Shown: piece by piece, positions 1 through 10,447 of the stretch
How positions within the stretch are numbered: position 1 is the first letter of the stretch
Layout of the letters: each line of letters opens with the position of its first letter
NCBI GenBank assembly: GCA_020744425.1
Contig: JAGMUV010000006.1
Coordinates: forward strand, 124,001 to 188,000
Source of the DNA: Dactylonectria macrodidyma
Lineage: Eukaryota > Ascomycota > Sordariomycetes > Hypocreales > Nectriaceae
Reading direction: 5' to 3'
Length of the DNA: 64,000 bases
Position numbers and translations under genes: made by a program
The notes under the pieces: model-generated
The model's database searches: none
What the model was told of the DNA's origin: nothing
What the model saw: only the letters and a program-made list of their open reading frames with translations

Positions 1-214
1 GCACTAATTAGAAAACTCTATTGCTGTTTTAGTATATAGCATGTGATGAATAGATTGGCAAACAGCGAAGTGCCGTTTTCTATCCTTGCTCGGAGGTATA
101 CGCCCTAAGCTTTCCCTTGATCTTAAATTCCCATCCTGTTCTCGCTGTTTTAAATTCTAGACATATTCACTTTTCGTCTTCATATAATCAAAAATTGAAA
201 TAGGTTCTTGGTTG

Positions 215-1621
215 ATGCAAGTTGCAGCCATGGCCATCATTGACAACTGGAATGATGAGATCCGGTATGAAGTAGCCGATGACCACTTCAAGAAACCGGC
301 GCAGATTTCGGACGTTCAGTCCATCGTCAGACAAGCCTATGAACAGGACCAACGCGTTACCGTCGTCGGCGCCAGGCATTCGACCACTGAATGCATAGTA
401 GGCACCGACATTGTCATCTCGATGAAGAATATGGCTCACATCCTTTCCGTTGATAAGGAAGGGCTGACTGTCTCCGTAGAAGGAGGCGTGACCCTGCGGC
501 AGCTGTGTGCCCACCTCAAAGAGCTCGGCTTACAGCCTCCTGTTGTCCTGGAATTCGGCAATTTCCAGATTGGCGCCATCAGTGGCACGCACGCAAACGA
601 CACTGCCACGAGACGCTTTGCACAGTTCTCCTCCTTCGTTCTCGGCGTGAAGCTGGTCACGCCAGCCGGTGAGATCATGGAAATCTCAAAATCGGAGAAT
701 GCGGAATACCTGCCTGCCATTCGCTCCCATTTTGGCATGCTCGGCGTCGTCTGCGAGGTCACCCTGCGTGTCTTCAAGACCCAGCCGCTGCAGGTCAGTT
801 TCCAGGTCGCGAGGATCGACACGTTCATGGATAACTTTGCAGCGGAACTGCAGGCTCTAAAAGGAGCCAACGACCAGGTGTTCGGGATGCTGTTTCCAAC
901 CACCAGCAAGCTGCTCTGGCAGTGCCGCAAGTTCTTGGATCCGGCGACACCAAGGCCGGATTCCCCAACGGCATGGCTCGATCCGATTGAAAGCAGGAAC
1001 ATTGATCTATTCACCGGTCTGCTTCTGCCCCTAACGAAGGCCGTGACGGCGCTGGGCCCCTCGGCCACCGTGGTCGAATCGATCACCAACGTGATGGTCG
1101 ACTTGCCGCTGAATATCATCCGCCACAGTCGCTATATTGTCGATCCGTGCGATCGTGGCGTCATCTACGCCAAAGACAATCCGAACTTTGACTTCTATGA
1201 CTGGGCGTTTCCCGAGGAGAATTGGTGCGATATGGTTCGGGCGTTTTTGCAGCTGAGCAACCGCTTTCGGCAGCAGCACAACTTCATCTTGCCGTTGCCC
1301 GCACTCGTCTACTTTATCAAGCTGGACCAGGAGTCCCTGCTATCGCGATCCCGGCATGCAAACATGATGGCGGTTGACCCTGTGTTCCCTGACCCAAAGG
1401 ATCCCAAGTGGAAGGCGTTTCGCCTTGCCTTCAATGAGGTCGCCATGCGCCACGGCGGCATCCCTCATATCAACAAGACGCGCGACGGGGCGATCCACAA
1501 TTTTGCTCAGGCCCAGGACCCGGAGAGCATCAGGCAGTTTCTTCAAATACGCCAGCAGCTCGACCCTAGGAATATGTTCTTCAACGACTTCTTCAGAACC
1601 ATGTTCGCCGAGTATCTCTGA
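215..1621 (+). CDS. FAD-linked oxidase, ALO/gulonolactone-oxidase type
   Basis: Intronless gene of 468 aa from the ATG at 215; a second in-frame ATG at 230 has a better context (GCAGCCATGG) and may be the real start. Residues about 20-190 form a PCMH-type FAD domain with GARHS, whose His (about residue 55) is where family members bind FAD covalently, and GTHAND in place of the usual GTHGTG. Residues about 300-465 resemble the C-terminal domain of D-arabinono-1,4-lactone oxidase, ending in a DPRNMFFNDFF motif like the family DPxxxFxN. Family members oxidise sugar lactones or other alcohols with O2. No signal peptide or membrane segment is obvious. Substrate unknown; it may be a tailoring oxidase rather than the housekeeping ALO, because it sits alone beside HET genes. 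Confidence 0.85.
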   Translation: MQVAAMAIIDNWNDEIRYEVADDHFKKPAQISDVQSIVRQAYEQDQRVTVVGARHSTTECIVGTDIVISMKNMAHILSVDKEGLTVSVEGGVTLRQLCAHLKELGLQPPVVLEFGNFQIGAISGTHANDTATRRFAQFSSFVLGVKLVTPAGEIMEISKSENAEYLPAIRSHFGMLGVVCEVTLRVFKTQPLQVSFQVARIDTFMDNFAAELQALKGANDQVFGMLFPTTSKLLWQCRKFLDPATPRPDSPTAWLDPIESRNIDLFTGLLLPLTKAVTALGPSATVVESITNVMVDLPLNIIRHSRYIVDPCDRGVIYAKDNPNFDFYDWAFPEENWCDMVRAFLQLSNRFRQQHNFILPLPALVYFIKLDQESLLSRSRHANMMAVDPVFPDPKDPKWKAFRLAFNEVAMRHGGIPHINKTRDGAIHNFAQAQDPESIRQFLQIRQQLDPRNMFFNDFFRTMFAEYL

Positions 1622-2314
1622 AACGCGTAGGTTAACGGGCAAGGGGAGGGCAAGGGGAGGGCGAGTGTGTGTATGGAGTGAGGGCCTCGTAGATCGATTG
1701 CCGACCACCTGGGCCTGACTGTTCACTCGGGCACGAAGATGCAGTACTGTACTGTCTTCTGTATCTCTATTTTGTATGAACTGCCCTTCTACAATTATTA
1801 TGCAGTACTGTGAACGTATCGCTAGTTATTCGCACCAAATCTGAAAAGTGCACAGCCTGTGTACATGATTAATGGGCTTAAGATTGCTCAGGGCTCGCGG
1901 CGAGGAGGGAGGTTGCACAGCAGGCCTCGGGCTCGGTGGATGGGGAGGTCACCTTGAGGAAACCGGCGATACTTGGGTAAGATGACGATGACACTCGAGG
2001 GGTAGTGAGTATGGTCATTGGGTTGGCGCTAGCTAATGCGCTTTAATGCCATGCATACAAACCAGCGAGTAGGAAACGCCTCTGAAACAACCCTTTTCGA
2101 GACAGTAAGGCACCACGACTAATAAGCTGCTACTGATCTGTCGCCTTGCCACACCACCAGTGGGCCAGCAGGCCTGGGTGAATAAATTGCCCAGCGCTTC
2201 CCCCTTCCATCGGCCCCTCCCATCCTCTCAATGATTCCATTCAGACAAATGGTGGCTGACCGTTGTCTCAACCATCACATCAGCTCAGGTCGCGAGTTTA
2301 AATTCGGAGTCTAA
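1622..2314. other. Intergenic, no gene seen
   Basis: Between the FAD oxidase and the first HET gene. I see no convincing reading frame or structured repeat; it should hold the terminator of the first gene and the promoter of the second. Confidence 0.5.
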
Positions 2315-4493
2315 ATGTGGCCATGCAATTCCCCGAAGCTTGGGCCTGTCTCCAGTGGCTTCTATAACAAACTGGAGCTATCCTATGTTCGTATTCTACG
2401 TCTTCATCACGGATCGGGCCAGGACGACATCACCTGTACTTTGGAGAAGAGGCTACTGCCTGCGAGAGCAGCAGCCTTGACCAAGAAACGAGGCGAGCCG
2501 TCTCAGCCACCTGACCTTGACTGTACAACGTTATCGTACGAATGGGGCAACCATCCTGAGAGGAATCTGCGCAAGATCCAGTGCAACCGAGTTGGCTTCC
2601 ACGTCACGAGCAATCTCTACTCTGCCCTGGTTCATCTTCGTAACCCAGATTCCGACATTAGTCTCTGGATTGACGCTATTTGTATCGATCAAGGAAACTC
2701 TACCGAGAAAGGAGAGCAGATTCAAAGAATGGGCGAGATATATAGCCGCTCGAAGTGCACCATTATCTGGCTTGGGGACGGCGGCTTTCTATCCCGAGAA
2801 GCGTTCCGGGCTTGCTCCATGTTGGCGGCGACCTCAAGGCATCAAGGCGGACTTGATCCACCGTCTTCACCAACGCTCACACGGCCATGGGATCCTTTTG
2901 GTATTCTTCACCCATTTCTGGTTCTCCTTCTCCTACGGCGTTCATACTTCACTCGCACATGGATCATTCAGGAGGTTGCGCTCAGCAACAGCATTGAGAT
3001 AGCATGTGGGAACAGTAGAATATCTTGGTGCGATTTTACGATTGGCGCGGCTACCATGCTTGTTGCTCCCCTGGGCAGCAAGAGTGCTGCAGGTATAGGA
3101 AACATTTTGGTAGCTCGAACCCTGTTGCCGTGGGCAGCCCACAGGGGATGGATCGATCCAGCCTGGATCTTCCAGACAATGACACAGGGGGAATTGCCCC
3201 AGACCAAGAACATACTGTCCATGGCGACTCTGTTCAAGCGCAGTCACGCCAAGGACCCAGTCGATAAACTCTTCGGTCTTCTGGGACTTTGCGAACAGAT
3301 CCGAGAGGGAAGCACGTATGGCATTTCGCCGACGTACTCTCCGAATGATCCGTACCACAAAAACCGGGTCTACGTCAGCACGAGCAGAACCATTTTATTC
3401 TCCCAGAACAGTTTGCAGATATTTTCTGCCGTTAATCGCCGGCCACCAAATAATTTCGACTTCCTCGCCAGTTTCTACCGGAGAATTTGCTTTAGGAGGA
3501 GACAAACTCAGGCGCTTCCCACTTGGGTACCGGATTGGAGTGATACGGGCAGCACGGCGACACCCCTAAGCCTCATGTTGGCTCAGAATAATACCGTGGG
3601 CACGGAACACAATGAAGAATACCACTTTGTTTCGTATCAGCAGAGGTTAGTTGATTTCAAGGACAAATATGGAGGTTGATATATGCCCGCCTTAGAGGAT
3701 TGTCGTGACTGACACGTGCCTTAGTTCACACCGCTATTCGCCATACATCTGGCTATCAGGACGCTGTGTTGATAATATTGGAGAGCTTGGCGAAGTCTGC
3801 GACACAGAGAAGGCTCAAAGCAGCATCTGGTTCAGTATCAGGTATTCTTTCACTATGTCGGAAAACCATCGCCTCGAGATCTTCGGCAAATGGGAGAGAC
3901 AATTCCGAATCCATACACCGGACGAATCCTTCTGGGAGAACTTCATTTCCACCGTTACCTGTGGTTCGAGCAACACTTACGTCGAAGACAGCATAATGCG
4001 GCTTCTCACCAACTTTCGCTCGAGAAGCTGGCGCAATTTACCCACGCTAGTCAAGAGCATCTTCGTTTGTCTTTTCATACTACCTCTTGCAATCGTCGCT
4101 TGGACAGGAAGTGGTATTGTGAATCGAATCATGATATACTGGTGCTTCCCAGTGGTGGCTATTTCCTCGATGTGGTATTGGTGCTTTCAACTCACGCCTA
4201 ACTTCATGCTTCAGGAAGGCTGGGAAGACCATGGCGTGGAAGATGGATTCCTGAAGTCGGACTTTGACAACATGGAGTTGAGGAGATTGGCCAGGCTGAC
4301 ATCTGGATCCTTGGCTCTCGTGCCTGAGGCGTCTTGTATTGGGGATCAAATTTGGAGTTGCAAGGGTGGAACCGTGCCGTTGGTTTTGCGATCGAAGGGC
4401 TATGACTCCGAAATGGTTGGCGAGTGTTACCTGGCTACAGCAACGGCTGCCGAGCGGCTGATGCCTGCTGATAGTTTGATTCGTTTAATCTAA
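2315..4493 (+). CDS. HET-domain protein with C-terminal membrane hairpin
   Basis: Two exons, 2315-3645 and 3725-4493, intron 79 nt (GTTAGT..TTAG), giving 699 aa. The HET domain shows LSYEWG (residues 73-78), LWIDAICIDQ (117-126), an MGEIYSRS block and IIWLG. Later come a WIIQEVALS block, the HAKDPVDKLFGLLGL block and PTWVPDWS, all in the usual HET order. About residues 552-600 hold two hydrophobic segments separated by a short polar turn, an unusual insertion before the closing GDQIWSCKGG and GECYLA blocks. HET proteins trigger vegetative-incompatibility cell death in fungi; this one is intact by eye and may be membrane-anchored. Allelic partner unknown. Confidence 0.85.
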
Positions 4494-4977
4494 CCCATTT
4501 CGGGGCGGTAGTGGTTGTGGTCTTTAGCTGATGACTGCTGCGACGTTTCAAGGGTGATGACCAGGCACTGTGAATATGAACATTAGACCTCGGTCACTAA
4601 GCCACACGCATGTCCCATTGAAATCAGTTTTCATCCTTATTCTACATTAAGAGCAAAGTAATATAGAATAACTTCCTTGTAGTTCTTTTTGAAAAATGTT
4701 ATTAGTATTTATAAACTAATCCCAGCCTGCTTTCGTTTCTCCTTCGCTAGCTAGTATAGCCTTATAATTAGTACAGCTAGTGATGGCGGGTAGTTTTCAT
4801 TCATACCACAGTAGCATCGTTTCTTATCTTCTTATAGAGCATGGGGGTTTTCCCCGCTCGTATCGACAAATCGAAGGGCAAGTACAACACACGCTCGTAC
4901 ACTTAGATGTCACGCACGTAAACATAGCGAAGATAACTCCGGCGCACTTGGAGAAATCTTGCCGGTTGGAGAAGCTT

Positions 4978-5227
4978 AGAGACCTAGCGCTCATCGTCCG
5001 TCAGAAGCGAGTCTTCACCACCGCGAGCGGGTATCTGGGGTTGGCGTCCAAGGCTATAGAAGACTGGCGATCTCGTTTGTGTACATGGTGGATCTCGAAC
5101 ACTGCGTGTCTTGATGGGAGATGGAACGGATGGCCAGTTTTGCCTTGTTGGACAGTGTTATGTCGAAGGCATCATGTACGGGGAGGCGGTTCAGACTGGC
5201 GAGTTAAAGGAGGTTGTTATCATTTGA
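4978..5227 (+). pseudogene. HET-domain C-terminal relic
   Basis: Only the end of a HET protein survives. One frame reads VRQKRVFTTASGYLGLASKAI, the usual block before the C-terminal loop; after about position 5060 the match continues in another frame with GDLVCVHGG, GQCYVEGIMYGEAV and stops at 5225-5227. The switch lies in the stretch ATAGAAGACTGGCGAT, so a small indel broke the frame. The HET core domain is absent upstream. It sits just after the intact HET gene and could be what is left of a tandem duplicate. Confidence 0.7.
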
Positions 5228-5932
5228 GAGTCCCACCAAAACTCCATTACACCCGACTACAAAATCCCCTTTGACGACCAAATGTTCGAGAGAGTGGTCT
5301 TCAACATCATCAATCACACAAGATCTCCCATCGCCCTCAGCCAACAGGTGTATTTCCTACGAGAAAATATGAGTTCGCTTCCTCGTGATGCCCAATCTTC
5401 GTCTAATAAGATCCTTCGGCTAGGGTATTAGATCGCTAGATAGTATGGCTCTCCCGTATATACTGCTGCGTCTAGAGTTTCCGTGGCAGTACCTTCAGTT
5501 GAAGAACACATTGTGGCCTTAGAGGCCTGTATTGTTCACGTGGTTGAGTCAACATCGGGCATGATATATGTCTCACATGCGGGGCAGGTTCACACATACA
5601 AAAGCCTTTCAAGAGGAGCCCAAAGAGCCGACGACACCTCCAAAGTCAAAAGCTCATCTGGGGTGGCGCTAGGAATAGGTCCCTTCTTTCACATAAATAC
5701 ACTACCGTATGGAATTACCCAATCAGGGTCGGGTCCAGTGACACCTAGCGTTGTGGTCAACGCCTAATGACACCTAAAACATTATATCTACCGGAACAAA
5801 TTCTGAAGACAACACATGCCCTGAATCAATAGCCAACTATTCATAGACATGGCAAACCTAACTTTCTTAGATATGGTTACCATTCATGTCTCCGACTCTC
5901 CTGATCCCCCATGTACCTAATGCAGAGGGTAG
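5228..5932. other. Intergenic with an unassigned short ORF
   Basis: Contains a 94-codon frame at 5483-5767 (non-ATG first codon) without any recognisable motif. I do not call it a gene. No repeats noticed. Confidence 0.4.
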
Positions 5933-7804
5933 CTACCGGGCTTCGGACCAGAGAGTCTTTGCCGGTAGGTCACATACATAATCCAACCACAGATGCCTTC
6001 TGAGGCATAACTCAACAACGTCCCACGTGGAGCACCGTTCCACTTGATATGCATGAATCAGATCGAGGTACGAGTCATGGAGCTCTGTGAATCTTGAAGC
6101 GATTGCCCCAAGCATAGTAGCCCAAATGAGAAATTCCGCGACGCACCCGTCTCTGTTCCATTCGCTCTGATGTAATCCACAGATCAGAGGCAACATTGTC
6201 GCCGAGTGACGGGACTTTATCTGAGCATGCTGCGGATTCGGGAAGATCACCATGTCAAGGTAGATTAGACTTGAAAGGCGACAAACCTCGCGCATTACGG
6301 TACCTGTATTGTGGCTTGATTGTTGATCAGTATTGATCTCGTCGTTTGATGACATTAGATACGTGGTTGTGGATAAAAGTCGGTGAGATACCCAATCGCA
6401 GTTGTTGGCGAGGACATCAAGTGATGCAGGAGCCCCTGAACCACCACGACAGAAGTGGTCTATGGCAACAGTGAGCTCTGCCATAACTGCTATTACCTCG
6501 ATTAAATTTGGGTTGAGTTGGATCACCGAAAGCAAAGACTCATCCGGGGGTCCAGGACGAAATGGGGACCCGAGAATCCCAAGCAATCGACTGGCTCTCT
6601 CGTCAGGCTGCCACAGCGTAGTTCGCAGAATCTTTTGCAGCCGGCGATAGCAGGGGAATCTCGGTACTGACCCCATCCGAGAATGATAGAGCATGTCAAG
6701 CCTGACCGGAATAGTTCGTTAGTCAATCAGTCCTTTCTAAGAGGCCTTAAGATAGGTCGCACTGATGGTGTGTGCTGGATGAAGGGAAACATACAATGGC
6801 ATGACGCATCCAAAGGTGTGCTGATCAATATGAGAAAATCCACCTCTCCGCTCAATAAGGGTATAAAGGGCCTTGACGTGCTCTTCTCCAAAGGTCATCC
6901 TGCCATATATGTGCATATCGCGATAAGTTGCTAATGGTGACAATGGATGAGGCTCAGGCTGCGGCGATAGCTCGAAGCCATCGTGAACAGCAAGCACAAA
7001 AACGGCAACGAGTGCGCTGTCAGTCACGGTAGCATCGGGGGATACCTGGTATTTTTCGATCTCGCATCGTAAGGCTTTGATAGCTTGGACCTTCCAACGA
7101 AGACCCATTGTGATCATCCGACTTTGGATCCTGGATCCAGAGCTGGAGAGGATATAATGAGTGGAGGAACCTAGTAGTTGGGCAAAAAGTGTTGCAGGGT
7201 TCTCCATGGTCCTCCACATCCAGCTTTGAGCGAATGCACGCTTCCCCCGCTCTGACTCCCCGAATGCCGACCAGGTAGTTGAGAAGGCTGCAAAGAAGCA
7301 AGCGTCAGCTGGCTCCATTAAAGCGGGCGGGTTTTGAACTCGTGAAACGCAGGGTGTTTTGGGCTGCGATTGAGTGAATGGGATTGAATTACCATAGTGG
7401 AGCATGAAATGCTCGTCTTGTTCAAGGTTTGGAACCGCGAGGGAATTAAATGGATCCCAACATGCGACGCCTATGCCCCGGGATGGTACACCCTTGGGCC
7501 TTGGCTCAGACCTAGAGGAATGATGGTGATGATATGCGCCAGTCTTCTCGCTTGTGATTTTGTTATTGCTGGAGGAGCCACCGGGCTTGGGCGAGACCCT
7601 TGTCTCGGGAGGCCCTGAAGAGCCCACAGCCCTGGCCGCGGAGAAATAAGGCACAAACTTTAAGGTTTTCGACCGAGCAGATTTAAGATGGCCTTGTTTC
7701 GACGCGTGCGCCCTTGCTTGAGTGTCTAAGATCCTCCCATTCCGAGGATCGTGCGTTGATCGGTGGGGTAAGAAAAGGAGTGGCATCGGCTGTTCAGCTG
7801 CCAT
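5933..7804 (-). CDS. Fungal transcription-factor-domain protein without zinc cluster
   Basis: Two exons, 7804-6795 and 6701-5933, joined over a 93-nt intron (GTATGT..CAG, branch CTAAC), 592 aa. The apparent upstream codon is GTG, so I start at the ATG MAAEQPMPLLF. The N-terminus (MPLLFLPHRSTHDPR followed by a basic stretch ending AHASKQGHLKSARSKT) is the type found in fungal DUF3468/fungal_trans_2-like regulators, where the basic N-terminus replaces a Zn2Cys6 motif. The His-rich HHHHSS region is linker. The C-terminal helical half (GRMTFGEEHVKALYTLIERRGG; QSEWNRDG region) fits the same family. Nuclear regulator of unknown targets; the bZIP gene lies just upstream on the same strand. Confidence 0.75.
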
Positions 7805-8240
7805 GGTCACTGCATGTCGTGCCTAAGCAGTGGATTGTTTCTCTTGGGCCTGAGGGCGTTCACGGATGAAAGAGGGGAGGCTCAAGCTGTTTGATCCTAC
7901 TTCTGTAATGTTGACTAACCTTGATTTGGAATGTGGGTTACCCCCTTTTTGAGTAAGGTGCAGAGACCAGGGTCATATTACGCGGGGTTACATTATACAG
8001 GGACCAGGGTGTCTTGGTCAGCAGACTGGCAATGGGTAAGATTCCCCTCAAGGCACCGAGGAAAAAAAGGATGCACCAAGGATTTCAATCCTTTGGAGGA
8101 ATCGATCCTGTCACCTTGAATTCGTCTTCATTTCACTACTTGACATGAGGGTTGACCTGTTCCGCAATGCCCGATCTTCTAAATTTTCCAGTCTGCACAT
8201 CTGACCCAGTCTCCTTCGGATTTACGCAGTTGAGGTCTTA
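7805..8240. other. Intergenic between the two regulator genes
   Basis: About 0.44 kb upstream of the transcription-factor-domain gene and downstream of the bZIP gene. A 62-codon frame at 7931-8119 has no family features. Presumed promoter of the minus-strand gene at 5933-7804. Confidence 0.4.
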
Positions 8241-8803
8241 TTAGGACTTCTTGTAACAATATGAGGAGAAGAAATGCTGACTAAACCTCTCGGGGCTCGA
8301 CGCTGACACTGCGTTTTGTATTGTCAATAGGTGCGGCGGGACGCAGGATTCGCCTGCCGCATCCGACCCTAGAGCCACCGATTGCGTGTCCGGATGTGGA
8401 TCTGAGTTGGAATAATTCCAAGGTGTTTCTGCGGCCACAGGCCATGCGTCTCGCTGTGATTGTGTTCCTTGCGCTTGGAGACCCTTCGCTATGATGTGGC
8501 GCAAGTTGATGCCACCCCAGGGGAGTCCAGTGACATCACTTTCCTCGACCATCTCAAGTGCATCTAGAATCCGGTAGCTATTCTGAGCATGCGTAAAATT
8601 CAAAGAATCCCGCTTTCGCTTTTCGGTTGTCTCTTTAACCTTTTGTCCTACGGATTCTCATTAGTCTAGAATATGCGATACTGCCGTCTCAAACACCTAC
8701 TGAACTTGCGTTGGGCATTGCGATTCTGGATTCGCCGCCTCTCAGTCGGCTCTGAGACGTCATTCCATTCGTCATGCATCCCAGCACTTTGCGAGCACCT
8801 CAT
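8241..8803 (-). CDS. Small bZIP transcription factor
   Basis: Assembled from two exons, 8803-8701 and 8647-8241, with a 53-nt intron (GTAGGT..CGTAG, branch CTAAT), giving 169 aa. The first exon contains the basic region TERRRIQNRNAQRKF; splicing restores the Arg after it and continues RQKVKETTEKRKRDSL. This NxxAQRKFR basic region is the AP-1/Yap-like type of fungal small bZIP proteins. A leucine zipper is weak: only a few hydrophobic heptad positions (L, I, L, M) follow. I chose the ATG at 8803 (MRCSQSAG); a second Met eight residues later is possible. The C-terminal part is low in recognisable features. It is on the same strand as the adjacent regulator gene but with a gap that allows its own promoter. 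Confidence 0.7.
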
Positions 8804-9505
8804 GACTTGTGACGCTGTTTTCCTCCTCTTTCCTCCCTTTCCAGCGTATTGGCGGGTATCCAGATTGTTGAGATGCTTTCGCTGGGCTTCGGGAGGCCAG
8901 CAAACGAAGATGGAGATTGACCCTGCTGAATGGCTCAACGCCTAAAGATCTAAAATAGCCCGTGATATATATATTTTAGCCTTGGCGACGGATGTTGATG
9001 TTACTGGCAGATTCGGCCGTGAAAAATGATGAAAATAGTGAAGTTACGGCTCTAGGTCTAGGCGATACTTGAAGGAGCTCGTGACACTGTAAAGCTTACG
9101 GTGGCCAGGACTTCAATCTTTTATTATTCTTATAGCATCGGTCGCCGTAATTATTCTCGCAACGCTACTGAGGCAATGTAACTTACTAACAAGCTCACCT
9201 TGTCCCAAAACGGAAACCACCCACTTTCCAATCTGGGCTAAGCCCCGTCTATTTAAGGTTCTGAGCGTGACCTCCTGGGGAAAAGGCGCAGATCGGTACC
9301 AAATGGTTTCAGCTTGATGTTGGTCACAAGATGAACTTGTAGATCCGTTATTTCAGCAGGCGCCACAGCCCTGTGCCTTTGGATCAAATAGGCGTATGGG
9401 ATCGTAGCGCAATTCGCTGCTTCAGGCAACTGAGACTCTTAATTGTTGGATAAACTAGCTGTGCTATTTTTGGCAAAAGTGTACTTAGGACACCCCACTT
9501 ATGCT
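8804..9505. other. Gene-free stretch upstream of bZIP
   Basis: No supported reading frame. Includes the bZIP promoter and runs of A/T. It borders the TIR element that starts at 9506. Confidence 0.4.
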
Positions 9506-9764
9506 TATCCCTTTGACTGTCGTAAGGCTACACTTACGCTAGCAGCAGGGATTCGAACCAATTGAAAAGTGAAAAAGCTAAGGTACATGAGATCCCACCT
9601 ATTTTATATGGTGCCAGAAGTCACGACACATAAGGATCTACATCACAGTACATTGATCTTCCCACAACCATATAGCTTTTTGAAGTCACAAAGCGTACCG
9701 CTGATATTCCGGGCCTCTGTGGGGACTACAGATCAAGTGTAGTCTTACGACAGTCAAAGGGATA
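9506..9764 (+). mobile_element. 259-bp TIR element (MITE), copy A
   Basis: Bounded by inverted repeats of about 30 bp that begin TATCCCTTTGACTGTCGTAA and differ at one position. The outer TA at both ends fits a Tc1/mariner-type TA target duplication, though it cannot be separated from the palindromic end. It has no coding capacity. A second copy of exactly the same length lies inverted at 47632-47890 with similarity along the whole length, judged by eye. A tRNA B-box-like GGTTCGAATCC lies about 40 bp from one end. Confidence 0.85.
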
Positions 9765-9767
9765 GAT

Positions 9768-10283
9768 GTGATTTTCCAGGTTGTTGGGTTAAAACATCAT
9801 AACACCGCAATCATGTCCCAAGCACCATTAAGGACGGGAGGTTTAACCCTCCTCCAAGCACTTTTAGATGATCTCCACGTTCCTCCCCACCGTCAGGATG
9901 ACTGCCCTTCTCTAAGTGTTCTCAAGGACCTTTTTCGCAATGCAGTGTATGCTCTCGGCCGGCACTCGTTTACTGGTTTCATCGATGCTCTCGACGAATG
10001 TGACGAACAACAAGTTGTGAATATGGTTCAAAACTTGGAGGAGCTGATAGAGCAACTCACGAACGGCATCCTGCTCTGAATCTGTTCCTCCAGTCGAGAT
10101 TACCCCTATGTCGCTTTACAACAGGGGATCTGGCTGACGCTGGAAGATCAGCCAGGCCACGCTGGAGACTTGGAGAACTACATTGTGAATGCCAGAGACG
10201 CATCTATGGGCTACAACTTGCAAATTTCTTTCCTCGTTGACGAGCTGCGGGTTGCAGGCATGCTTTATAGGCACCTCCAATAG
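9768..10283 (+). pseudogene. NACHT (NLR) relic
   Basis: One frame reads SVLKDLFRNAVYALGRH, FIDALDECDEQQVVNM (Walker B-like hhhDhLDEC) and, after an in-frame TGA at 10077-10079, ICSSSRDYPYVALQQG and LEDQPGHAGDLENYI, then a stop at 10281-10283. This order is the core of fungal NACHT-ankyrin/WD proteins (the block after Walker B is usually ICFSSRxYP). The Walker A part and the sensor or repeat domains are missing. It begins only a few bases after the TIR element, so the insertion may mark the break. Confidence 0.75.
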
Positions 10284-10447
10284 ATCGAAGGTCCCGACGA
10301 TAACTTGGTCTCCTAGACAAGCTTATCATTGCTATATGCTCTCGTATGAATCTTCCACAAGCGCGCTAACATGAGAGACCGGTTAGATTTCGATGAAACC
10401 CATCTTTGCATGTAGACACCATCTGCTTTCCCAAGGGAGTTTCTCCA

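Noticed and set aside
436..1119. 227-codon frame opposite the FAD oxidase
   Set aside because: Shadow of the plus-strand gene, without family features.
4780..5274. 164-codon single-frame protein
   Set aside because: Its second half is out of frame relative to HET blocks that continue in another frame; better read as a relic.
5483..5767. 94-codon frame on the plus strand
   Set aside because: First codon is not ATG and no motif is recognisable.
9545..9560. Possible tRNA gene from the GGTTCGAATCC word
   Set aside because: No acceptor, D or anticodon stems can be folded around it; it lies inside the TIR element.
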